A stretch of 64,000 nt of DNA. It comes from Ceratobasidium sp. AG-K (taxonomy: Eukaryota; Basidiomycota; Agaricomycetes; Cantharellales; Ceratobasidiaceae). Shown here piece by piece: positions 21,991 to 32,519 of the stretch. The translations under genes and the position numbers were made by a program. The stretch lies in the NCBI GenBank assembly GCA_037039685.1, contig JAWNGF010000004.1, forward strand, positions 2,914,001 to 2,978,000, given 5' to 3'. The stretch's first letter is position 1, and every line of letters starts with the position of its first letter. Under the pieces are notes generated by a model. The model did not search any database and was not told the origin of the DNA. It saw only the letters and a list, made by a program, of their open reading frames with translations.

Positions 21991-22385
21991 TGTCATAGGA
22001 ATAAAATACTGAAATCCAAACCTATGCTTGTGGCGACTTTTCTGCTTGTTTGCATGTATGCAGTTTTGTAACTGTCTTTACTCCCTCTTGAACGCTACTT
22101 TTGTGCTACTTCTTTATGTCGAAATGTAGTACTCTCTAGTAGCTTCAATTCACTGTCTTTTGCGTCTCTATATGCGGGGATTTCATAAAGATATGAAATG
22201 TCTAAGTTTATTGTCTTTGGCGCTTAGGGAGAGATACATTGTTATACTTGTATCTCCACCAATACTGATCCGTTCGCTTAGCTTGAACTTGCGACTGACT
22301 CGCAAGCTTCCAATTCAGCCGATCGCACTTGTTTCATGTGAATTGACCGGCTATTTCCCGCGATATGTCTCGTGGCTTGTCAAGG
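21991..22385. other. Intergenic stretch, nothing recognised
   Basis: This lies between the 5' edge of the CHAT pseudogene and the third retroelement. It has no open frame of note and no repeat that I could identify. Confidence 0.35.
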
Positions 22386-22535
22386 TGCTGAAATGACTCA
22401 TTTCAGCAGCCACCAGATCTTGAGAGCTGCATAGCTTGTAGATAGTGATTTAGGTTAGTTACTTGACTGGAGCAATTAGTTAGATGACTCATAATATATG
22501 TTCCAGCCAACCAAAGCACTCTGACTCCATGAATG

Positions 22536-22617
22536 CTAGTCATCAAGGCATCAGTGTTCATCCACCCCTCCTATCATTGGTAGATGCCCCCAATGATAGC
22601 CACAACCAGATGACTAG
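22536..22617. repeat. Nested inverted repeats upstream of the TATA box
   Basis: Outer arms CTAGTCATC (22536-22544) and GATGACTAG (22609-22617) enclose inner arms CTATCATTGG (22571-22580) and CCAATGATAG (22590-22599). Both pairs are perfect. The structure ends about 20 bases before the TATA box. Confidence 0.6.
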
Positions 22618-22636
22618 TGTTCTGAGGCCTCTAGGG

Positions 22637-22644
22637 TATAAATA
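22637..22644 (+). promoter_or_regulatory. TATA box of the third retroelement
   Basis: TATAAATA lies 577 bases before the gag ATG, after a GC-poor upstream region containing the inverted repeats. It is the best core promoter candidate in this segment. Confidence 0.5.
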
Positions 22645-23220
22645 CATGCCCTCTAAGAGCCCTCCATCCTCACCTCACTCTACATCTGTTGTGCTTTGGC
22701 TTGGCTGTGTGATTTCCCCCATTATTGTTGTGTGCCTCAAACAGTATTTGTTAGCCTAAAGAAAAGGATCTCCTGAGTACCTATTATAGAGGAAAGGTTG
22801 CAGACGTCTTATAGTGCTTTTACAAGTAAGAACAAGGAAGGCATTTAGGGAATAGCCTAAGATTAGTACATACTTAGTTCATTGCAACTAGGAGTGTGAA
22901 ACAGTGACATTTAATAGCTAAGGGAACCTGAGCTCAGTACTCCTGCTCTTTCTATTACTAGTGTACATACACTCTACAGTAGGAAAGCTTAGTATCAATT
23001 CCATTAAGTGTGCAACTAGATTGCTTACTTACTGAGAGCATCTCAGACTACTGAGACATTACTTTATATTGTTCCACTGTGTGTATTCTGTAGTTATATC
23101 ACTTGTACATACAAGTAGCTGCAACTCTCAGATATATAACATTGGTGAAGCAACCCAGGTAGTAATCTTTGTTGCTACATATATTGGATTACTACCCAAC
23201 ACCTATACTGTGCTTAAGAG

Positions 23221-26200
23221 ATGTCTAGTTCTAATTCTAGCACCTCCTTACATGAATCTAGGACTGTTGCTGCTGAAGAGGAGGTTACTCCTCTAGACTC
23301 AGTGTCACAACAAGGACCTAGAACCCCTATTGCTGGACCCTCCTATCTTCCTCAAAGAAATAGGTGGTCAGCCCATGATGCTCAGTCTGATTGGAGTCCT
23401 AACTGGCAAGAGATTGAAGCTGATGAGGACTACATGTACTCATTAATGCCCTATCTGCCTATGGCCTCCACCTCATTTACTGCACTATCTGAGTCTGATA
23501 GAAGGAGACTTATATATACTCCTGCTACTGCTCAACTCACTAATACTGTGCGCCAGTATAGTGATATCAATGATAGAAGGAAGCTAGCTAGGGCTATTGG
23601 CTGGAAGATTTATTCTAAAAGTCCAATTCCTCATGAGCATAACATCTATCTATCAATTCAAGGAAGAAAATGGGCAGCCTCTTATCTTCAGACTCTGGAT
23701 ACCTTTTGTGTATTTGCTCCTAAATGGATACACAACCCTTCTCAAGATGTAGTTATGGATTTTGATGATACACTACATGGATCTTTTAAAAGAGATCTGA
23801 AGGTTCTGTATAGGCAGCACTGTCAAAGGGAGATTCCAGAAGATGAAGTGGACCATCCTGAAGTTCCTTCCTACCCTGCAACAGAGACTTACACTACATT
23901 CAATAAAGCTCAGCATGAAATAGCTGCTGTAGTTTATACGGATGAAGTGGAGCGCTTTTTGGCTTACATTTACAGGGAATTAAGAAGGAATGAGGATAAA
24001 GGTAAGAGCAAAGCTATTCAAGGTCATATGGAAACTGTGTTGTCACATAATTCCACAGACTTTGACCAGTTCCCCATATATGCTCCTAGAGCTAGAGAAG
24101 CTGCTGAAGCAGTAGTTACTAATCCTAACCCCCTTGCTCTCAGGCAAGAGTCTGAAGATCCAGTAACTACTATGACACCTTCTCTGGTTGCAAGGTATTA
24201 CCATAGGTGCAAATCTGGTGCTTTTGGTTTTATCAAGACTAGGTCTAATAGTCCTGAAGACAATGAGATTAGAAAAAGTCCCATACCAATGGTTACTCCC
24301 CTCAGGAGTACTCCATTTGTTGGAGGAGCTCAGTTTACACCTGGGCTAATGCAACAACTTGGTCAATCTTCTAATCCTCAAGTTTCAGTACTAGGCCCTG
24401 CTACTAATACTGCATTTGGCCTACCTGGAAATAGTACTACTGGAATAGGTCCTAGAAAATCAGGAATGGTTTCCCAACCATTGAGCTTTTCCTTCTTCAA
24501 TAAGGATTCCATGAAACCTATTGAGGAAGAAACAATACCTGAGACTCCTAGTAGACCTAAAGTTGGATCAGGAAGAGTGATGGGAAGAAGGCTCTCCAAT
24601 ATGATAGGAGGTACTCTGTCTTCTCCTCCACCTGCTTTAACCCAACCTCCTACTGCAGTAGTTTCTCAATTAGGACCCAAAGTTAGTAGTATACTACAAC
24701 CTACTAATACTCAGCCTAGTGTTGCACCTGTGGAAGTAACTGCTGCACCTGTTGTAGTTGATCCTTACTCTAATGATACTCTTAGAAGGCCTAGACATAG
24801 GCCCAGACCTCCCTTGGAGGAAGGAGAAACTGCTGAGATTCTTCAGCCATCTCCCATAAGGTACAATCAATATGGACATATAGAAAGGTTGAATCAACAT
24901 GCTACTGGCATGATTGCCACCAAACAACCAGACCTTAAGGATGGTAAAGACCTAAGTAACCATGAAGGAAGTCAGAGAACTCCTCCTGATCAACCTAGGA
25001 ATCCACCCTATTAGCACCATGGTGGACCACCTGGAGCTGGTCCTTCTGATCAAGGAGGAAACCCAGGCAATGGTGGTTCAGGCAATGGTGGGAATCCTCC
25101 TAATCCTCCTGGAGGCAATGGTGACCCATATGGTCCCCCTGGAGGTAATGGTGGTCCCCCTGGAGGTAATGGTGGTCCTCCTGGAGGCAATGGTGGTCCC
25201 CCTAATGGGAATGGTGGTCCTCCAATTCCTCCAATTCCTCCACAGGGTAGACAAGGTGGTGGTCCTCCTGGTCCCCCTGGTCCTCCTGGTGGTGGGAATT
25301 ACTACTATCTAGTAGGTCCTCCTGGTCCCCCTGGTCCTCCAGGACCTGCAGGAACAGCTCCCAGGCTTACTAGACCACATTTTGATTCGCGTCTCAAAAT
25401 AGAACAGGTGGTACCCAAATACTATGGTGGTGCAGAAGAGCTGATGGAACGGATCACTCAATTGGACCATGTAGTAAGGAGACACCCAGATCTCTTGGGA
25501 GAACTGGGTTATGTAGTACCACTAAGGTTTGAGAAGGATGCCAAAATATGGTTTAATGCACTAGATCCTGCTTGGCAGCAATATATGATGCAGGACTGGC
25601 GCCTTATGAAGGAAAATATGGCTAGATACTTCTGGAACCCCCATTGGCTCAACAAGTTGAGATCTAAAGCTCATCAGGCCAAGTATAGGGAACCAGGTAA
25701 AGATACTGAGTCAGAAACTCCTTCACAGTATATCATGCGCAAGAAAGACCTTCTTGATGCAGCATATACTTTCACAGATCCAGAAGCTATTGAGGAAGTG
25801 CTTAGAGGAGCTCCCCAGCAATGGAAAACTCTGCTCAGCACTGCAACTCTTGCTACATGGATGGACTTCATGTTCAAAGTCAAGGAGATTGAAGAACTGC
25901 TACAGGACTTCAAACACTCCAAATCTGACTCATACAAGAGTTCTGACTTCAACAAAGCTTTTGAGACTTGGAGGCATGAAAGGAGAGAAAAGAAGAAGGA
26001 GAAAAAGAAAGCTAGAGTACATGCTGTGAATACTCCCAGCTCTGGGAAGAAACCTCATGTGCCTAACTACCCTCCTGATGACAAGAATGTGTCTAATGTC
26101 ACTCCTGCCTCCCAAGGAAAGCGCCCTTGCTGGCACTGTGGTAGTGGTAATCACTGGGATAACCACTGCAAATATGCCAGGAAGAATGCCACTAAGGCTA

Positions 26201-27219
26201 GGGTGCACTTTGCTAGTATTGAAGGTGATGAGCTTAGAGAACAAGAGGAGTATGAAGCAGCTGAAGCAGGTTTTAGTAGCAGTTCTGAATCATCAGAAGA
26301 GGATGATGAGTCTGACTCTGAGGATTTTTAGAACTGTCCCAGGCAGCTCTGGTTGTTTCAAACCCTGAAACAAGTGCAGAGAACCTAGGGACAACTACTA
26401 ATGGCTCAGAAACTGCAACTAACTTCAATGCTGCAGCTAATACTGAATCTCTAAGATCAAAGTATACTACAGTAGTGATGCCTCCCAAATCTAAGGTATT
26501 CTCCACCAAGGCTAGCTCCCAATTGTCCAAAATAGTCCTTCAAAAGAGTATGGCCAGACCTCCTGGAACATCTTTCCTAGGAGCTTCTGCTACCACTGTC
26601 CTTGCAAGACTAGGTGGACCTCAAGAAGAGGAATTACCATTGACTGTGGATACAGGTTCTGATATCACACTAGTCAATAAGGATTTCCTCAGCACTCTAA
26701 AGGTCCAACCAAAGATCAAGGTGGGGCAGAATGTCCAGTTAATCCAAGTAACAGGAAAGTCAAGGATTAATGGTTACATTGTGATGCCAATAATCTTTGA
26801 GACTCCTGAGGGTCCTGTAGAAATGACAGTAGAAGCCTATGTAGTTCCTAAGATGAACACAAGATTCCTTCTAGGTAATGACTTTGCAGCTCAATTCAAG
26901 TTGTCTATTGATAGAAGTGACCCTAAGGTAACCTACCTTAAGCTGGGAAACTCTGGAAGGCAAATTGAAGCTCAAGAGTCAGTTACCAACCCAAGAACTG
27001 ATGATGCTGGCAATGTCTTCAGTGTGCAGGTTGAACCAACATCTGAGGACAACTCCTCTTCCAAGGCTTCAAAAACCAAAGGGAGGAGGTCAAGCAAGGA
27101 ATTACCATACTCTTCAGATTTCAGTTAGTACACCTAGCTCAGAATGTCATTCTGGAACCTGAGAGCATGACCAAGGTACCCATCCAAGTGGATTGGATAC
27201 AAGACTTGAATGAAGGATT
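23221..27219 (+). pseudogene. gag-pol: gag and protease of a third retroelement, 3'-truncated
   Basis: The Gag frame runs 23221-26331 (about 1,036 codons) with one in-frame TAG at 25012. It has a long N-terminal region of unknown fold. A collagen-like Gly/Pro/Asn repeat (about 25015-25345) leads into a capsid-like region (YYGGAEELMERITQLDHVVR, QYMMQDWRLMKENMARYFW) and a zinc knuckle, CWHCGSGNHWDNHC (26128-26169). Pol begins -1 to gag at the gag stop (codons TTT TAG, 26326-26331) and encodes a protease with VDTGSDITLVNKDF and MNTRFLLGNDFAAQF (about 26645-26900). The pol frame shifts near 27120 (stop at 27126), continues in another frame to about 27219, then stops at a GGTTA array. RT and integrase are absent. 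Confidence 0.8.
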
Positions 27220-27220
27220 C

Positions 27221-27305
27221 GGTTCGGTTCGGTTAGGTTAGGTTAGGTTAGGTTAGGTTAGGTTAGGTTAGGTTAGGTTAGGTTAGGTTAGGTTAGGTTA
27301 GGTTA
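27221..27305 (+). repeat. (GGTTC)2(GGTTA)15 telomere-like array
   Basis: Two GGTTC units (27221-27230) are followed by 15 exact GGTTA units (27231-27305), equivalent to TTAGG repeats. The array lies exactly where the third retroelement is cut off. Confidence 0.9.
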
Positions 27306-28404
27306 GCCAACTATCAAATCTGGATGGATGACGTTCATCATAATTCGCTAGCTTACGGTCGTGCAGTCTCCCTCAGTGGATGTACTGGGACGGCGATGGC
27401 TGGATGGTGCATCAAAAACGATTGCAGCCTGGTGCGGCCAGGGCCAGGGAGGTCAGACCAATTGGTCATGGTCGACAGTTTCAAAAGGAAAGACGGGCGA
27501 TGCCGTGGCCAATTACATAAGCGTACTTGCCATATCACGACGAACGAGAGCTGGGGCCTGCAGGACGGCGAACCGCGAGCCTGTAGTCGTCCAAGTGGAG
27601 GGGTTTGCAATGTAACACAGGCAGCTTTTACAGCTACCAGCCACATCAACATTTCTTTATGACACGTCTTAGTTATTTGCGTCCTTCTGGCCTTAATTCA
27701 ATACAAATCTTGAGGAAATGCGGCGATGCTCTCTTCTTTACTCCGTAACCTGTGCGAATGCATAATTTCCAGTTGTACTACAATAGTCATCTACAGGGTC
27801 CTTGAGCCGCGAAGCGGGAAATGAGAGGACGAGAATCTGCATGAATATGCCTGTCTCGGGTGCGAAAGACCTGGGAATAAAGGACATCTACCTCCTCGGC
27901 TACAGGGTCACCACTAGTCAACCCGGAAACATTGGCTGATTCAACATAGAGACTGCGGTCGGTAGTGATGCATTGTGAGATACCCACAGCTCGGCGAGTT
28001 GCACTCGACGCGCAGGATTCAACTTGATGCGTTCCGCGAGGGGCTTGTTAAGGTCGCGTTCTTGACGCCAGTTATTTTCTTCTTCAATGGTACCCCTAGT
28101 TTCCCTTAGCGCTTTTCACTCATCGGGAGAACAGATTCTCACACTAGGGAGTTCCACAAGTCGCGCACTGTTAGTCCCTCGTCGGTATGAGCGTCTATCA
28201 AGTGACGACAGTTAATTTGTATATTGATCGAGAGCAGAGAAGCCTAGCAGATGACCCTTCCACTCCACGATCGAGGGTCGGAATCACTTGCCTAAAGCAT
28301 TACAAATGGCCTGATTCGCGCATAGATTTTAGAAAGAGTTTACATAGATTACCATTGTGAACTTACGTTGGCCATGATCCCGTTCCTGATTTCAATGCCA
28401 TTTC
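27306..28404. other. Intergenic or 3' exons of the caspase-like gene
   Basis: No clear coding frame is seen. The caspase-like gene to the right may extend into the 28.2-28.4 kb part: a GTAAGT donor after an IRNGIMAN-type frame lies near 28365. I could not trace further exons. Confidence 0.35.
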
Positions 28405-29957
28405 TTACACCTGGCGCACTATGTGCTTCAAATGCGTTCTGATTTTCACCTGTACTGGCCCAAAAAAACTACGTTGCGCATCAATAAACGCAACAACCTT
28501 CGGAGATGAAGGCATACATACCACATCACCAGCCGGCTGAACCGAGCCTCCCATGGTAGGACGCTCGTAAAAACAGTCTTGAACCAGGTCAGATCCAATG
28601 GACGTGCGCCGGTTACAATGTCGGTTGTTGGTGGGCGCAGACGCAGGCTTTTCGGATGACTTTCCTGGTGGACGATCCATACCGGATGATACATGGTAGC
28701 CGCTCGATGCTATTCGAGTCAGCGGTGGAAGGATAATGACAGGACTAGCCATGGCTTGCGCATTGACATGGGGCGCAAATTCAACGTTCTTCGGGAGTAT
28801 AGGTGGGATGGTCCTACCCATGTCACGGATTGGCACGGAGTTCACGGTATTGGTTGGGTCGAACCTAAAATGGGGTCCTGCGGAAGTTACGAGCGCAGAG
28901 GATCCGGGGTCAGCTTGGAGTAATGATGAGTGGCGGAAAAGCTGTAAATTGGATGCTTGGGGGACAGAACAAGGGGCGATGTCTACAGCTTGCGGGGTAC
29001 GATAAGGCTTGAGGCGCATTTTCCCTATGCAGTATTGGGGCTCAAAAATGGATGAGGCGCTACATGAGTCGATAAAAAGCTGCAGCCCACACCCTGCTGG
29101 GACTCGAGAAACCAAGGAATCCTCCAATTGGGCTCGAGAAAGTATCCGATCATCTGCTGTGATAAGGCCTGTCCCGTACAGCGGGTGTTCGCGACAACCG
29201 TGTCCAGAAACTGTGCAAACGTGTCCAGTCAGAATGGGCCTAACGAACAAAGTCAATTTCAACTCACAGAAGAAGAAAAGTATATCCCCAGGCTTAGCAT
29301 CATCAACGAGCCAGGCAATCCGTCCCATCTGACTAATGATTAGCGGAGAAGGCAGATTATTTGGAGCAGATACTTACTATAACCTCGTGCGTTGCTCGTC
29401 TATGGTCTTCCTGGCGCTGATCCGTAAGAATTACAACGTTGTCATCCGTGAATCCACGACCTGTAGTATAGTAATTGATGTGAACAAGCTGTCCCGGAGA
29501 GAAAATATACTCACATTTCAACGACTGCGCGATCCGCTCTGGGTCGTTGGTAGCGTATCTGAGACGCCCAACCCCTTTGAGCTTGGAGTGACGATAATTT
29601 ATCCCGATCTATAGGTATGGTTGAAGATTACGTGTTACTGTGTGATGAAGAACCCACCAGCAGCGCCTTTTTACTCGACTTGGGAATGTTGGGACTAGTT
29701 CGAGTAGTGGGCCAACAATTGCGGGTGTCTCGGCGACCAGATGGAAACGTATTGAGCGGAGTAGTAGGAGAAGCCCTGGACGTTAGGAGCTCGGTGCTGT
29801 GGGTGGCATGGTAGATCTGAAGGCTCCTTGGACAGTCAAAGTACGCTGCGCTACGAATCAGATGAAGACTATGCGCACCGCGTGCGCGAGCCAGCGTCCC
29901 TGAAGTTCCACGGATAGGCTTAGTTAGAGGGCTAACACCGTCGACAGCAATTAACAA
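28405..29957 (-). CDS. Caspase-like (peptidase C14 / metacaspase) gene
   Basis: Hand-spliced exons give the caspase fold in order. KKALL (end of the 29658-29957 exon) joins IGINYRHSKLKG (29515-29608), then FTDDNVVILTDQRQEDHR (29378-29460), then IAWLVDDAKPGDILFF (29268-29328). These are followed after a 57-bp intron by SGHG with the catalytic His and LFIDSCSASS with the catalytic Cys (about 29050-29210). Introns are 29211-29267, 29329-29377, 29461-29514 and 29609-29657; all are in phase. After the Cys is a Ser/Pro-rich stretch, then GDVVCMPSSPKVVAFIDAQ, matching the last strand of fungal metacaspases. The N-terminal start has no convincing ATG and the 3' end is uncertain. A processing or cell-death protease role is inferred from the family. 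Confidence 0.75.
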
Positions 29958-32291
29958 GATGTTGGATCTGAAGTCATTTAGCGTGTGTTTAGCAGAAAGG
30001 GGAATGCATGCGAATTATACTTACGCCCACATCACTCTGGCCTAGAGGTTGTGAGCAAATGCCATAAAACTAAATGTCTCAATAGAATTCACCTCAGTTA
30101 TACGATGGATGGACTGCCGCTGATGCGATACGTCAAGCGCTAAGTCCCCCAGAGAGGCTTTCCAGTGATGCGTATATTCAACCCTGTCGACCCATAGGTT
30201 CTCAATGCGATCAAGGTGTATCATGCTGACTGTGTAATCTGTTACCCGCGTAATGGCGCCGTCCGTAGAGATCAGGTTTGCTCTGGAGCGCAGGAGCGCT
30301 CTATAGGGGTTCCGGCTGTTGCCCAAGGGCCGAATATACATTTCCGTAACAATCGTTAGTTTTGGGTTGTAGAAGTAACGGCGCCTATTTTCCATCAATC
30401 GCCGTGTTATGCCGTTCGAATGCGGGCCAGTCGACTAATGCACGTACCCTTCAACAGGATGGTGGTACTCGTCCCAACCCTCCCGAATTGATTCAGCGGG
30501 GACGTCCGCGCACCTTTCGGTTGTTCACTTTGAGGAGTGAAATTCCATATCATGAACCCACTCACGAGTGGCACTCTTCTGTTGTGTCTAAAACACCAGT
30601 ATCGATGTATCTTTTTTTTTCGGGGTCTCCTGGCAGTGGGGCGTTAGCTCAGCACAATTGACCAAAGGGAAATACCTTCGTACGCGTGTGTATCATCATA
30701 CCGGATTGCTTGGCCGGAAAACCCCTCCCATAGGCGTGGGGTGACAGCCATGAATAAGAACAGGGTGCCTCCCAGCGAAACAGCCGACTGAAGATTCGAG
30801 AGGTGTATGCTGTTCTGCGACCGGTCAGGAATTCAGATGATGGAAATGCGGGGTAGATTCTGAACGGGGACCAGTTGGCATGCCCGGTCCAAATTGGACA
30901 TAGAGTGGGCTGCCCGATAGACAACTAGGGTTTGACTAACCCTTTAAAGGTTACAAAGGTCCACTTATGACGTAGGGGATTGGGTGGATGTACTGATTCA
31001 GTTCCCGCTGTGAACTTGGCGTCAGCTTTCTATAAACCATATGGCTACTCGTATGCTTACATGTCAAGCGATACGCACAAATTAACGATGGTATCCTCTT
31101 GCCGTAGCTATGCGATTTTATAGTTCGAATATGGCCTCGAATGTAGCTTGAGAGTCCGAGGGATAAATGGCTTGGCTAACACACAACAAACCGCGAAGGC
31201 TGTCCGTGCCCAGTCCCACCATCAAATGAGCACTTACTTTTTGTAGCCCGGGTCACAGTTCAACCCCATCCGCTGAAATAGCTCATGGATAATCGCGAGG
31301 ACGTCGAACTACCCAGCCGACTCACTAGAATCGATAGAACGAATCGTAGCAGTTGGTCGCAGCGCCATAGCTCATGCCAGTTGCCTCCATTGTGTAATAG
31401 ATTCGATGAAAGTGAGAATTGTTGTCCCGATTAGTGTGTTATTGTTTTCACTAGAGGACATGGTTGTAAGACAATACCACCAAAGAACAAGTACCGAGGT
31501 GCATACCAAGCGGGGAAGCGCCCTGGGCGCTAACCAGGGCACCGACAGACTTGAATCCTCTTGGTAAAGTGAATATACATTCAAATTGATATTAAGCAAC
31601 CGTTCCAGCGAGGAGCACCGGCATTTTGTTGATTTCGCACTCTGCCACCCATAAAGAGCTAAAGATATTTAGATAATGTTCAAAGCACCATAGGATAACA
31701 GGCTCACTCACGTCATCGAAAGTAGCTGCTATTGTTGGTGGCCACGCGGTAGAGATCACACCACTCTGGACTCAGTGCGGTAGCGTCTCTCTGGAGACAA
31801 TCCACGGAGACAAAATTCGAGAAATCACGAGCGGTACATCTATGAGTAGGAGTACGATGGTGTTGGAACCCGCAGGAGCAATAACGTGGGCGATGTCGGC
31901 CAATCGGGGGTGGGACACACACACACACGATGTTGTTTGTGGTAACATGTCATTGGGTTAACCATGCTGGCCAGCTCCAATAGATCGTGAAGGAGGTGTG
32001 GGGGCTAAATCTAGGGCTGTAATTTGTCAGTGTGGATGGACACAAGAAAAAACAACTTGTCGCTCAAGTCTTCCGGTGGTGGGCCGTTGGCCCATGGCCT
32101 AGATTACGTACCCTTAGCGAAGTATAACCAGTATTGTACAATTCTCTGGTTAGTGCTAAAGAGACGGGTATACTTTCTTGTGTACACTGAGCATTGTGAT
32201 CAACCCACAATGTGGGAGGGTGGCTTAGCGCATCCGGGCACGATTTCCAATACATGGGCGCCATCAGCTGATCCTCGCCCCAATTTCTCTA
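29958..32291. other. Gene-poor stretch
   Basis: Only short ORFs are present. The largest (30042-30398, minus, 118 aa) has no motif that I recognise. An (AC)n run lies at about 31914-31927. No RNA gene or mobile element was identified. Confidence 0.35.
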
Positions 32292-32519
32292 CCAAAAATC
32301 GAAATTCTCGTTTGGCTCCCGAGGTCTCGTGATGTCGGGGACTATCTCGGCAGGCTCTAGACCACTCGCGATCGCTCGGGAGCGCTCAGGAGACAAACGA
32401 GCAATAAGCTCGTCCGGGCTCGTATGATCTCACAAGCCCCCACGACCTGTTACGAGCTCGACGAGATTGTCTTTGTCATCACGAGACCTCACGAGCCGAA
32501 CGAGAATTTCGATTTTTGG
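32292..32519. mobile_element. 228-bp TA-flanked MITE
   Basis: Terminal inverted repeats of about 43 bp (start CCAAAAATCGAAATTCTCG, end CGAGAATTTCGATTTTTGG) have three mismatches. TA dinucleotides flank both ends (32290-32291 and 32520-32521). The interior is rich in CTCGT/ACGAG and has no ORF. This is the form of a Tc1/mariner-derived MITE. Confidence 0.82.

Larger units (their letters stand above)
22386..23141 (+). repeat. Probable 5' LTR / promoter region of the third retroelement
   Basis: This region lies upstream of gag. It contains a TATAAATA box (22637-22644), a perfect 11-bp-arm palindrome (22386-22408) and nested inverted repeats (22536-22617), and it ends in ...ATATAACA followed by TTGGTGAAGC, a possible primer site from 23143. 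The left LTR border could not be fixed because no second LTR is present; the span is a guess. Confidence 0.4.

Noticed and set aside
25015..25345. True collagen-like host gene
   Set aside because: The Gly/Pro repeat is in frame with upstream and downstream gag sequence and is part of the retroelement Gag.
27221..27305. CRISPR-like or satellite array
   Set aside because: A uniform 5-bp tandem repeat without spacers; a telomere-like microsatellite.
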